DNA of 64,000 nt, taken from the NCBI GenBank assembly GCA_048213135.1, contig PS015010.1, positions 868,001 through 932,000 on the forward strand, read 5' to 3'. The position numbers and the translations under genes are program-made. This DNA is from Reclinomonas americana ATCC 50394 (taxonomy: Eukaryota > Jakobida > Jakobea > Jakobida). Each line of letters begins with the position of its first letter. Position 1 is the stretch's first letter. Below, one piece after another: positions 17,122 to 25,627 of this stretch. Below the pieces are notes generated by a model. The model did no database searches. It saw only the letters and a list, made by a program, of their open reading frames with translations, and had not been told where the DNA came from.

Positions 17122-17940
17122 ATGTCCCATTTCTCTTTCGAATTCGACAATATCAATGAAGAAACTTCCGCGCTGCTGGTGGCATTGCTGAGTGAACAGG
17201 GCTTTGAAGGTTTTGAAGAAACCGGCGACAGCCTGATCGCCTTTGTCCCGGAAACTCTTTTCAGTGAAGGTGCATTTTTCGAAGTGATGAACAGGTTGCC
17301 AGCGGTAAGCTATACCCGCAGTTCGGTGGCGCCCGCCAACTGGAATGCTTTGTGGGAAAGCAGTTTTGAACCTGTGATTGTGGATGATTTTGCCGCCGTA
17401 AGGGCGCACTTTCATGCACCTGTACCGGGCGTGCGGCAGGAGATCATTATTACCCCCAGGATGAGCTTCGGCACAGGTCATCATGCCACTACCTGGATGA
17501 TGATCAGGAGCATGGAAGAGCTGGACTTTTCCGGCAAACAAGTACTCGATTTTGGTACGGGTACCGGCGTGCTGGCCATACTGGCGGAGAAACTGGGCGC
17601 TGCCGCTGTAACCGCCATCGACATCGATGAATGGAGTATCCGCAATTCGGAAGAAAACGTAGCGGCTAACAACTGCAGCAGGATTGAACTGGCGCAGGCC
17701 GATCATATGCCCGGTGATCAACAATACGACATTATTCTCGCCAATATCAACCTCAACGTGATCCTGCAAAGCCTCCCGGCAATGGTAACTGCTGCCCGCA
17801 CCGGAACGGAAATGCTGCTCAGCGGCTTCCTCGAAACGGATATGCCGGTTATGCAAAAAGCCCTGGAGGAAGCGGGGTTCAGCCTTATAAGCAAGGAGCA
17901 GAAAGGGGAGTGGGTGTGTCTTTTAGTAAGTAAAAAGTAA
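17122..17940 (+). CDS. prmA: ribosomal protein L11 methyltransferase
   Basis: 272 residues. SAM-dependent enzyme that trimethylates ribosomal protein L11. The N-terminal recognition domain (about 1-90) is followed by a Rossmann methyltransferase: ITPRMSFGTGHHATT (about 112-126), SAM motif LDFGTGTGVLAI (about 140-151), AIDIDEWSI (about 165-173) and DIILANINLNVI (about 205-216), where family members carry their catalytic Asn-Ile motif. Length fits PrmA. Monocistronic, between a dispersed repeat and the plsY promoter. Confidence 0.93.
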   Translation: MSHFSFEFDNINEETSALLVALLSEQGFEGFEETGDSLIAFVPETLFSEGAFFEVMNRLPAVSYTRSSVAPANWNALWESSFEPVIVDDFAAVRAHFHAPVPGVRQEIIITPRMSFGTGHHATTWMMIRSMEELDFSGKQVLDFGTGTGVLAILAEKLGAAAVTAIDIDEWSIRNSEENVAANNCSRIELAQADHMPGDQQYDIILANINLNVILQSLPAMVTAARTGTEMLLSGFLETDMPVMQKALEEAGFSLISKEQKGEWVCLLVSKK

Positions 17941-18103
17941 AAATTCAAAAGTAAAAAAAAAACGCAAGAGGTGAAAGTGTTCCTTTTTGGCTTTTGATTT
18001 TTGACTTTTGAATTTTATCTATCTGATATCCAGCAACTTATCAACATATCCACAGTAACCCACCCTTAACATTAATTAATCATTAATTGTAGGGTTTTTG
18101 GCG

Positions 18104-18111
18104 TATTTTTG
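18104..18111 (+). promoter_or_regulatory. candidate -7 box (TATTTTTG) for plsY
   Basis: Exact TAnnTTTG match 30 bases before the plsY ATG, downstream of an AT-rich tract (ATTAATTAATCATTAATT). Confidence 0.5.
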
Positions 18112-18140
18112 TGGCCTTCAACTCAAGCTAAAGAAAACGA

Positions 18141-18803
18141 ATGAAAGAACTCCTGCTCATAATTGCAGCCTATGTCATAGGCTCAATCCCTACAGCGTTG
18201 ATCGTCAGCAAACGTTTTTTTGGTATCGACATCCGCGACTACGGAAGCGGTAATATGGGCGCTACCAACACTTTCAGGGTTTTGGGAAAACGTTACGGAA
18301 CCATGGTAATGGCTATCGACATCCTTAAAGGTATGGCCGCCGTTGCTTTATATAAATTTCTTCCTTACTACCAGGATAATGAACTGGAACGCACCAATTT
18401 TATGATTGGCCTGGGCCTGGCGGCTGTGATCGGTCATATTTTTCCTTTATTCGCCGGTTTCCGCGGTGGCAAAGGCGTGGCCACGCTTTTTGGTATGCTG
18501 CTGGCCATGCAACCTGTAGTGGCTGCTGCCTGTGTGGGCGTTTTCCTGCTGGTACTGTACCTTACCCGTTATGTTTCGCTTAGCTCTATACTGGGTGCAA
18601 TTATGCTGCCGGTAAGTGTACTGTGGATATGGAACGAACATGAAGTGATATACCGTGTATTCGCCCTGCTGGTGGCCGGCCTGGTGGTATTTACCCACCA
18701 AAAGAATATTGGCCGTATCCTCCGCGGCGTGGAAAGCCGTATTCCTATACTGAAGCACCGCGACAAACGTAAATCACGCAGACGCGGCGATAACGACGAA
18801 TAA
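18141..18803 (+). CDS. plsY: glycerol-3-phosphate acyltransferase PlsY
   Basis: 220 residues with five hydrophobic helices. Transfers acyl groups from acyl phosphate to glycerol 3-phosphate at the inner membrane, the first step of phospholipid synthesis. All three cytoplasmic motifs are visible: GSGNMGATNTFRVLG (about 33-47), GHIFPLFAGFRGGKGVAT (about 97-114) and a third motif near VVFTHQKNIGRILRG (about 180-195). A basic tail (RDKRKSRRRGD) ends the protein. Confidence 0.96.
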   Translation: MKELLLIIAAYVIGSIPTALIVSKRFFGIDIRDYGSGNMGATNTFRVLGKRYGTMVMAIDILKGMAAVALYKFLPYYQDNELERTNFMIGLGLAAVIGHIFPLFAGFRGGKGVATLFGMLLAMQPVVAAACVGVFLLVLYLTRYVSLSSILGAIMLPVSVLWIWNEHEVIYRVFALLVAGLVVFTHQKNIGRILRGVESRIPILKHRDKRKSRRRGDNDE

Positions 18804-18907
18804 ACCTAAGATCACCACCTTCCTTTTCCTGTTTCCACAAAATTTATGGCCTGCCGATCAAGATTGGTACGCCAATTGTTTATTTTGTATGCAAAACCCA
18901 ACAAACA

Positions 18908-19729
18908 ATGAAACAGATGAAAAAGTTCCTGTTCCTCCTGGCGGCGCTGCCCGTATTCTATTCCTGCAGCACCAACTCTGTTACCGGCAGAAAACAATTG
19001 AAATTATTTCCTGAAGAATCCCTGCAGCAGCAGGCTTTAACAGAATACAAAAGCTTTTTATCGCAGAATAAAGTGCTGACTTCCGGCAGTAACCGCGACG
19101 CCGAAATGGTGAACCGTGTAGGTACCCGCATCGCCCGTGCTATTACGGATTACTATACGCAGAAAGGCCTTGCCGATGAACTCAACGGTTATAAATGGGA
19201 GTTTAACCTGGTTGATTCTAAAGAGATCAATGCCTGGTGTATGCCCGGCGGCAAAGTGGTGGTATATACCGGTCTGCTGAATGTAACCCAAAATGAAGCG
19301 GCGCTGGCCGTTGTTATGGGACACGAGATCACCCACGCCGTAGCCCATCATGGCAATGAACGCATGAGCCAGGGCGCACTGGCACAGGGACTGGAAGTAG
19401 CAGGCAACATCTTCACATCCAATAATCCGAAGGCCAATGCTTTATTCTCCAATATTTTTGCACCTACCGCCCAGATTGGTGTATTACTGCCCAATTCCCG
19501 CAAACAGGAACTGGAAGCCGATCACTTCGGGTTGAATTTCGCGGCTATGGCCGGCTATAACCCCAGGGAAGCGGTTCCTTTCTGGCAAAGGATGGCGAAG
19601 GCCGGCGGAGGCGATAAGCCCCCGGTTTTCCTGGCTACGCACCCTGCAGACGAGACCCGTATCGCTGAACTTCAGAAACATATGGACGAAGCATTAAGTT
19701 ATTATAAACCAGTAGGTTCGCCTAAGTAA
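18908..19729 (+). CDS. M48-family zinc metallopeptidase lipoprotein
   Basis: 273 residues. A lipoprotein signal ends at Cys20 (PVFYSC), so the protein should be membrane-anchored in the periplasm. Zinc motif HEITH at 139-143, third ligand in ELEAD at 201-205, and a conserved NAWCMPGGKVVVYTGLL stretch before the active site. The pattern fits small LoiP/YcaL-like peptidases that act in outer-membrane protein quality control. Start at the first ATG (18908). A terminator follows. Confidence 0.93.
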   Translation: MKQMKKFLFLLAALPVFYSCSTNSVTGRKQLKLFPEESLQQQALTEYKSFLSQNKVLTSGSNRDAEMVNRVGTRIARAITDYYTQKGLADELNGYKWEFNLVDSKEINAWCMPGGKVVVYTGLLNVTQNEAALAVVMGHEITHAVAHHGNERMSQGALAQGLEVAGNIFTSNNPKANALFSNIFAPTAQIGVLLPNSRKQELEADHFGLNFAAMAGYNPREAVPFWQRMAKAGGGDKPPVFLATHPADETRIAELQKHMDEALSYYKPVGSPK

Positions 19730-19748
19730 AGACGTCCGCTGCATAAAA

Positions 19749-19773
19749 AAACTCCACCTACTAGTGGAGTTTT
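19749..19773 (+). terminator. intrinsic terminator after the M48 gene
   Basis: AAACTCCAC (19749-19757), loop CTACTA, GTGGAGTTT (19764-19772). The sequence just downstream is garbled, so the real U tract may be longer. Confidence 0.65.
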
Positions 19774-19980
19774 AGTTGTCTCGTCACTTTTACTTTACGT
19801 CCACGACATTATCTATATTTTACTTAACGTAAACCGACCTATAGTGGTCTGCTTGTNNNNNNNNNNNNNNNNNNNNAACGTAACGTTAAGTTAAGTTAAC
19901 GTAACGTAACGTACGGTACGTACGTAACGTAACGTAACGTACGTACGTACGTACTAACTAAACTAACTACTACGTAGTGT
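19770..19980. other. assembly gap (20 N at 19857-19876) with unreliable flanks
   Basis: 19760-19856 is a noisy near-copy of about 19970-20060: both pass through a CACTTTTACT-like, GACATTATC-like and CTATAGTGG-like succession in the same order. 19877-19975 is low-complexity ACGT/AACGT filler. The most economical reading is that two overlapping contig ends of poor quality were placed side by side. Nothing here should be annotated as a gene. Confidence 0.75.
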
Positions 19981-20152
19981 GTGTTTTTTATGCCTGCACT
20001 TTTTACTGCCAGACATTATCATTATTTTTACAACGAAAACCGCTATAGTGGCTGCTTTGAGACAAGCCACCAACGACAGGACCTTACCATTGCTTGCTGT
20101 ATGTATCTACAGCGGTACACTTCCTGTCGCGGTTAATAAAAAACTAACTGCT

Positions 20153-20824
20153 ATGCTGCTTACGAGTACGAGTTCCCAATCGCTATTGGAGAAATTGCAA
20201 TTGAAGGACGAGAAGAACCTGCTGATCCAGGGCCTGCCTTCATCTGTAGAAAAACAATTCGTTAAACTTTCCTTCGCCAAGAATGTAACCCCGTTGCTGA
20301 AAAGCCGTAAAGTGGATTTCGCACTGGTGTTTGCCGTGAGCCAGAAACAACTGCAATCCATTTTGAACGATGTAATTCCTGTATTGCAGGAAGATGCCAA
20401 GTTCTGGATCGCTTATCCCAAACTCACATCCAAGATCGCCAGCGACCTCAGTCGTGAAGCCAGTTGGGATTGCGTTACCTGCCATGGTTTTGAAACGGTG
20501 CGTTCTATTGCACTGGATTCCGTGTGGAGCGCCATCCGCCTGAAAAAAGATGTGCCGGAAAAGAAAAGTACCGGCTTCTCCAGCGAAAGGCCCGCCCCGG
20601 GCATCGATTATGTCAAACGTACGGTGAAAGTACCTGGCCCGCTGCAGGTGCTGCTCGATAAAAATAAAGCTGCCGCTGCTTTCTTCGACTCACTTGCTTT
20701 TACCAATAAAAGGGAATACGTGGAATGGATCGTAAGTGCCAAACGCGAAGACACGCAGAACAGGCGCCTGGCCACTGCAATGGAGCAGTTGAAAGCAGGG
20801 AAGAAGACGTATAATGAGAAATAG
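20153..20824 (+). CDS. YdeI/OmpD-associated family protein
   Basis: 223 residues from the ATG at 20153. The longer open frame from 19979 enters the unreliable gap flank and is rejected. The N-terminal domain (LLEKLQLKDEKNLLIQGLP; DFALVFAVSQKQL; KFWIAYPKLTSK; SWDCVTCHGFETVRSIALDSVWSAIRLK) resembles a DUF3052-type domain. The C-terminal domain (VPGPLQVLLDKNKAAAAFF, REYVEWIVSAKREDTQNRRLATAMEQLKAG) is the YdeI/OmpD-associated region; the end of this domain is the best-conserved part of that family. Cytoplasmic; exact function unknown. Confidence 0.85.
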   Translation: MLLTSTSSQSLLEKLQLKDEKNLLIQGLPSSVEKQFVKLSFAKNVTPLLKSRKVDFALVFAVSQKQLQSILNDVIPVLQEDAKFWIAYPKLTSKIASDLSREASWDCVTCHGFETVRSIALDSVWSAIRLKKDVPEKKSTGFSSERPAPGIDYVKRTVKVPGPLQVLLDKNKAAAAFFDSLAFTNKREYVEWIVSAKREDTQNRRLATAMEQLKAGKKTYNEK

Positions 20825-20872
20825 GAGAATATGCGGATGTGAAAATATGCAAATGTGAAGATTAAGAACAGA

Positions 20873-20907
20873 CCCTTCGCTGCGCTCAGGATAAAATTCG
20901 TAATTAC
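20873..20907 (+). repeat. dispersed intergenic repeat, short copy
   Basis: CCTTCGCTGCGCTCAGGATA-type sequence followed by AAATTCGTAATT, matching 17066-17100 with few changes; lies between the convergent ydeI-like and dnaG genes. Confidence 0.65.
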
Positions 20908-22841
20908 TTAAAAATAACCGTTCCCAACTTCTTCGTCAGTTCCACTTCCATCTGTTTCAGGTGCTGGTGGGTTTGCAGGAGTATCATCTGTTCTTCCGAT
21001 ACGGCTTTTTCCATATCCCGCTGGTTTTCGTCCATAAGTCTTTTGATCTTGCGCAGCTTCAGGTAATTCAGTGTAGAGAACACTTCTTCGCGGTACAGGT
21101 CTTCCCGGGTAGCGATATGTCCTTCAAAATGTTCTTTCCATTTAGGGCTGATCTCGTGGCCGAAATCCATGATCCTTACCACCAGGGCGCTCATCTGCAG
21201 GTCTTCATGGTAAAGAAAGTTCTTATCGGTAGGTTCAATGCCTGCATTATACCAGGTCCTGAAAGTCTCGATAACACGGATGAGTTCCCGGTTATCGAAA
21301 AGTTCATCCAGGTGATTATCTTCTATCTCTTTAAAAAAATATTCCGCTACCGTTTGGTCGGGCGTCCATTCTTTATTTCCAAATTCAAGCAGGCTTCTTA
21401 CCATGGCCTGTTCGTGCATCTCATCCTTGTTAAAAAGAGAGATGGTTTCCGCATCAATCCCGCTTTCCTGTTCAGCAGGTAAGGGGGCCGATTGCAGGTC
21501 GCGTTCGGCGCGGTTTTCCTGCTTCACTATTTTCTCGCGGATGAATTTATTCACCAGCGCGTGCAGGCCTCCTTCTTCAATCTTCAGCAGTTCGGCGGAT
21601 TGTTTGATGTAATCCTGCTGCCGCGTAAAATCCTCGGCTTTGTTGATCTTGGAGATTGTTTCGGCGACCTGGTTAACGATGGCTGATTTTTTTACACTAT
21701 CGTTACCGGCATCTTTTAATGCAATACCCAGCTGAAAAAGGATGACATCCTTTTTATTACCGGCGATGAAGTCGTTGAAGGCCGCGGAACCTACTTTATT
21801 CACGTAACTGTCGGGGTCGTCGCCGTCGGGAATGAGTACCAGGTTTACGTTCAGCCCTTCTTCGAGCGCAAGGTCAAGCCCGCGTAAAGCCGCTTTGATA
21901 CCGGCATTATCACCGTCATAAATGATGGTGAGGTTATTTGTATATTTTTTGATGAGCCGGAGCTGGTCGGGGGTAAGCGACGTACCGCCACTGGCCACCA
22001 CATTCTCTATTCCTGCCTGGTGCAGGCTCACCACGTCGGTATATCCTTCCACCAGCAGGCATTCATCGGCTTTATCGATCGCCTGCCGGGCAAAATAGGA
22101 GCCGTAGAGTATCTTGCTTTTTACATAGATATCATTCTCCGGCGTATTGATGTATTTGGGGGCCTTGTCGTTCTTTTTGATGATACGGGCGCCAAACCCC
22201 AGCACTTTTCCGCTCTGGTTATGTACCGGGAAAATGATACGGCCGCGGTAATTGTCGTAGGCGTTACCGTCACGAACGTTCACCAGTCCTGTCTTTTGCA
22301 GGTATTCCAGGTTGTACTGCGCAGCCAGTGCCGCTTTGGTAAAACTGTCTCTTTCCTCCGGGTTGAAGCCCAGCTGGAATTTGCGGATGATGTCATCGCG
22401 GAAGCCCCTTTCATGGAGGTAGCTCAGTGCTATATCCTGGCCGTCATCGCTGTTGAAAAGAACGTTGGTGAAATATTGCTGTGCAAACTGGTTAATGATG
22501 TAAAGGCTGTCGGCTACCTGCTGCTGCTGTTTATATTCGGGGCTGGTCTCCGTTTCTTCGATCTCTACATTGTACTTGGCCGCCAGCCAGCGCAGGGCTT
22601 CCACGTAGCTGTATTTCTCCGCTTCCATAAGAAAGCTGATGCTGTTGCCGCTGCGGCCGCAACCGAAGCATTTATAAATCTCCTTACTCGGCGATACGGT
22701 GAAAGAAGGCGTTTTTTCATTGTGAAAAGGGCAGAGGCCGAGGTAATTGGCGCCCCTCTTTTTCAGCTTGATGAATGAGCCTACGATTTCTACAATATCT
22801 ATCCGGCTGAGAATCTGTTGTATGGTATTTTGCGAGATCAA
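20904..22841 (-). CDS. dnaG: DNA primase
   Basis: 645 residues. Synthesises RNA primers for replication. The N-terminal CHC2 zinc finger has Cys37, His40, Cys58 and Cys61 (CPFH...CFGC). The RNA polymerase core follows (about 115-370), with YRGRIIFPVHNQSGKVLGFGAR and the Toprim acidic residues in CLLVEGYTDVVSLHQAG and IIYDGDNAGIKAALRG, then PDGDDPDSYV. The C-terminal helical region (about 450-645) interacts with the replicative helicase in known primases. Convergent with the YdeI-like gene. Confidence 0.96.
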   Translation of the reverse strand: MISQNTIQQILSRIDIVEIVGSFIKLKKRGANYLGLCPFHNEKTPSFTVSPSKEIYKCFGCGRSGNSISFLMEAEKYSYVEALRWLAAKYNVEIEETETSPEYKQQQQVADSLYIINQFAQQYFTNVLFNSDDGQDIALSYLHERGFRDDIIRKFQLGFNPEERDSFTKAALAAQYNLEYLQKTGLVNVRDGNAYDNYRGRIIFPVHNQSGKVLGFGARIIKKNDKAPKYINTPENDIYVKSKILYGSYFARQAIDKADECLLVEGYTDVVSLHQAGIENVVASGGTSLTPDQLRLIKKYTNNLTIIYDGDNAGIKAALRGLDLALEEGLNVNLVLIPDGDDPDSYVNKVGSAAFNDFIAGNKKDVILFQLGIALKDAGNDSVKKSAIVNQVAETISKINKAEDFTRQQDYIKQSAELLKIEEGGLHALVNKFIREKIVKQENRAERDLQSAPLPAEQESGIDAETISLFNKDEMHEQAMVRSLLEFGNKEWTPDQTVAEYFFKEIEDNHLDELFDNRELIRVIETFRTWYNAGIEPTDKNFLYHEDLQMSALVVRIMDFGHEISPKWKEHFEGHIATREDLYREEVFSTLNYLKLRKIKRLMDENQRDMEKAVSEEQMILLQTHQHLKQMEVELTKKLGTVIFK

Positions 22842-23010
22842 TGGCTGCGAAAATGAAGCCGTAATTTACAAACTATGCGGCAAATAGCGGCACAGGACAC
22901 AGGCTGACGGAAGACAGAAAGGGCAAATATGGCACGGTTTATGAAAAACAGGGCGGGATGTCATCTTCTTTCGATAAGTAGACTATCTTTAACGTTCTAA
23001 AAGCTCTCTA

Positions 23011-24285
23011 ATGAAAAAAATTTGTTTTCTTCTTTTACTGGCTACCGGAGCCATGCTGGCACAGGGCCAGGACCTTGATGAAGTTAAAAAATTCGTGCTG
23101 TTAAAGCAGTACGTGAAGGGTAAGGATGCCGTGGACAAGTTCCTGGCCAATCCTGCCAATGCCGCCAAACCCGAAGGCTGGTATTACAAAGCATTCCTGT
23201 ACAATGTACAGTCACGCGACACCAGTAAAACAGTGGCACAGAACAGCGCCAATAATGGAACTGCCTACGAAGCCATAAAAAAATACAGGCAGATCGATCC
23301 CAAGGCCCCGCTCACCAACGACGAAGAAAATACCACTGTATATAATGTATACTACAGCTATTACGACCTTGCCATAAAAGCGTTCAGCTCTAAAAGTTAT
23401 GAAGAGTCGTACAATAATTTCAGCAAAGCGCTGGATGTACACGACTACATCTACACCAATAAACTCAATGGCCCCAATGGTCTTCATTTTGCGCAGCACG
23501 ATACCGATGTGGTATGGAACCTGGTGCTGCTGGGCAATGAACTGAAAAAGGAGAATGAAGTGGCCGGTTATTTCAAACGTATCGCCGACCAGGATCTTGC
23601 TGACGAAAAATACCTGGAAGCGTATCAAACGCTGGCGCTGAATGCTAAAAATGCCAATAACGGCGCTGAATTTGCGAAGTACATCGAGAAAGGAAAAAAG
23701 CTCTATCCTAAAAACGATTTCTGGGAAGCTGCCGATATCGAAATGCAGATCAATGGCCTGGAAAAAGAACCGCTCTTTAAAAAATACGATGAACTGCTGG
23801 TAACCTATCCCAACAGCTACCAGGTGGCGTTTAACTATGGACTTGACCTGAGCAAATACATTGGTTCTGACGAAGGCGCTAAAAGCCCCAACCTGGCGGC
23901 CTACAAAGAAAAACTGCCACAGCTTTTCGCTAAAGCCATAGCTATTAAATCAACACCGGAAGCCAACATGGTACTGGCTAATATATATTACAACGGTTAC
24001 TTTGACCTGGGTGATGAAGCCCGCGCTATTAAAGGCACCAAACCGGAAGACACCAAAAAGAAGCAGGCACTTAATGCCGCTGCCACCAACAGCATGAAAA
24101 GTGTGATAACGCCTGCAACTGAAGCGGCCCGCCTGTACACCACAAGCGGCCAGGAATTGAAAGGATCGGCCAAAACCAACCTGAAACTGGCGTACGAAAT
24201 GCTGGCAGCCGCTTACAAGCTCAATGGCGATGCTAAAAAAGCGGAAGAATATGAAGCATTGAAAACCGCGCTGGAAAAGAAATAA
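23011..24285 (+). CDS. exported TPR-repeat protein
   Basis: 424 residues with a signal peptide (about 1-19, cut near AQGQ). The body is helical with several tetratricopeptide-like units, for example YYSYYDLAIKAFSSKSYEESYNNFSKAL (about 115-142), YLEAYQTLALNAK and LKLAYEMLAAAYKLNGDAKKAEEYEALK at the C-terminus. Lys and Ala are abundant. Probably a periplasmic or outer-membrane-associated scaffold; no enzymatic motif. TATCTTTA at 22984-22991 is a near-match to the -7 box upstream. Followed by a strong bidirectional terminator. Confidence 0.85.
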   Translation: MKKICFLLLLATGAMLAQGQDLDEVKKFVLLKQYVKGKDAVDKFLANPANAAKPEGWYYKAFLYNVQSRDTSKTVAQNSANNGTAYEAIKKYRQIDPKAPLTNDEENTTVYNVYYSYYDLAIKAFSSKSYEESYNNFSKALDVHDYIYTNKLNGPNGLHFAQHDTDVVWNLVLLGNELKKENEVAGYFKRIADQDLADEKYLEAYQTLALNAKNANNGAEFAKYIEKGKKLYPKNDFWEAADIEMQINGLEKEPLFKKYDELLVTYPNSYQVAFNYGLDLSKYIGSDEGAKSPNLAAYKEKLPQLFAKAIAIKSTPEANMVLANIYYNGYFDLGDEARAIKGTKPEDTKKKQALNAAATNSMKSVITPATEAARLYTTSGQELKGSAKTNLKLAYEMLAAAYKLNGDAKKAEEYEALKTALEKK

Positions 24286-24310
24286 CAGCAACTGAACAAC
24301 ATACTGAATA

Positions 24311-24341
24311 AAAAAGGCCGGGTACATCACCCGGCCTTTTT
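24311..24341. terminator. bidirectional intrinsic terminator
   Basis: AAAAA-GGCCGGGT (to 24323), loop ACATC, ACCCGGCC-TTTTT (from 24329). It sits between the convergent TPR and DUF4412-like genes and can serve both. Confidence 0.85.
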
Positions 24342-24356
24342 GCTGAATCCTATTTT

Positions 24357-25217
24357 TTAACCGCCTACCCTGAACTCAACCCTGCCATTACCGGGCATGC
24401 CGTTCTGCATGTCTTTCATAGCCTTGATCTCGATATCTTTCGGCAGTTCAAATTCTTTGTCGGACACTTCTTTGTCGGTAACGATCTTAGTTACCTGCAC
24501 CGTCATTTTGCGACCGCGTCCCATATTGCGCTCATACTGGAGCGGGAAGCCGTTGATCTTATCCATACTGGCGGAAGATTGTGACATAAATCCTCCAAAC
24601 CCGCCGCCAATACCACCGGTATTACTTACGCCCTGTATTTTGAATTCAGGCGTGTACCAAACGATGGTAGTATCGGCCCGGCCGTTGCTTCTTTTGCCAA
24701 TGAGCAATGCTTTTTTACATTCATAACCCGCCACTTTTTTAGTTCCTTCTATTTCCACTACTTCTGTAGCAACCGGGCCATTGCTGATCATCATCCTGTT
24801 CGGACCATTACCGCCACGGCTCTGCATCATACTGTCCATTTGCTTGCGCATATTTTCCTGGTCCTCATCGGTAGCATAAAAACCGCTTTTGCGGCCCATC
24901 ATTTCCATAATGGTGGTGGTGATCTTTTTGCTGTTGTCTCGGATAACGGTACTGCGGCCCATATCGCTTTCAGAAAACGTTTTTACCAGGTCATTCTTAA
25001 CGGTAGTAGTGGTTTTGGTTTCGCCATCGCCGCCAAAACGAACGGTGCGCATTTCTTCCCCGTTACTGCTGGTAACGCTTTGCTGCGGTGCCCCTTCATC
25101 ATCGTCGGGAGACACAATGGTGGTTTTGGTAGTGATGGTTGCCTGGCTGATGGTCTTTGGCTGCGCCTGTATTACAGCGGGTACAGACAAAGCAAGTACA
25201 TAAATGATTTTTTTCAT
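24357..25217 (-). CDS. exported GLPGLI/DUF4412-like protein
   Basis: 286 residues from the ATG at 25217; an upstream in-frame ATG at 25271 would put 18 extra residues before a good signal peptide (MKKIIYVLALSVPAVIQAQ). The region around VEIEGTKKVAGYECKKALL...TIVWYTPEF matches the GLPGLI/DUF4412 pattern: a phrase about reaching a modified Cys, then a Trp-Tyr-Thr-Pro-Glu motif. A Met/Gly-rich middle (MMGRKS, GGIGGGFGGFM) is notable. Secreted or periplasmic; function unknown in the family. Confidence 0.75.
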   Translation of the reverse strand: MKKIIYVLALSVPAVIQAQPKTISQATITTKTTIVSPDDDEGAPQQSVTSSNGEEMRTVRFGGDGETKTTTTVKNDLVKTFSESDMGRSTVIRDNSKKITTTIMEMMGRKSGFYATDEDQENMRKQMDSMMQSRGGNGPNRMMISNGPVATEVVEIEGTKKVAGYECKKALLIGKRSNGRADTTIVWYTPEFKIQGVSNTGGIGGGFGGFMSQSSASMDKINGFPLQYERNMGRGRKMTVQVTKIVTDKEVSDKEFELPKDIEIKAMKDMQNGMPGNGRVEFRVGG

Positions 25218-25290
25218 GATAACATTGTTGAACGCCAAAAATACGAATTGGTTCGTAATAATTGACTTCATATCGATGACCGGGTTGTTT

Positions 25291-25545
25291 TTAACGACCG
25301 GCGGGCTTTACAGCCGCAGTTTTACGTATTGTTCTTTTGTGTTTGGCCTTTTTGGTTACCACCGGCGGTGTTTTTTTAACCGCGGTATCTTTGGGCTTGG
25401 AAGGCAGACCGAAATTGTCGCTGGTGGTCATAACCAGGGTATGGCTGCTGCCGCTGTGGCTGCGGTGAGCGATCTTCTTGGTTTGAGCGGCTAACTGCAG
25501 GGAGCAGGCTGCCAGGAAGAGCAGGATGACGATACTTCTTTTCAT
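25291..25545 (-). CDS. small secreted basic protein
   Basis: 84 residues from the ATG at 25545. A signal peptide (MKRSIVILLFLAACSLQLAAQ) is followed by a Lys/Arg/Thr/Pro-rich tail (KKTPPVVTKKAKHKRTIRKTAAVK) with no predicted fold. A Cys at position 14 is followed by more hydrophobic residues, so type I cleavage after AAQ is more likely than lipidation. No recognised family. It precedes the DUF4412-like gene on the same strand, with a gap of 73 bp between them. Confidence 0.6.
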   Translation of the reverse strand: MKRSIVILLFLAACSLQLAAQTKKIAHRSHSGSSHTLVMTTSDNFGLPSKPKDTAVKKTPPVVTKKAKHKRTIRKTAAVKPAGR

Positions 25546-25627
25546 AAGCGTATTTTTAACTAAGTTATCAGAATCCCGGGCAAACACCTGCTATATTTTG
25601 TTAATTTAACCAATCAAAAACATTTGC

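Noticed and set aside
19877-19980. ACGT-rich tandem repeat as a biological satellite
   Set aside because: It abuts a gap and is flanked by garbled duplicate sequence, so an artefact is more likely.
19979-20152. N-terminal extension of the YdeI-like protein
   Set aside because: Translates unreliable gap-flank sequence and is not homologous to the family.
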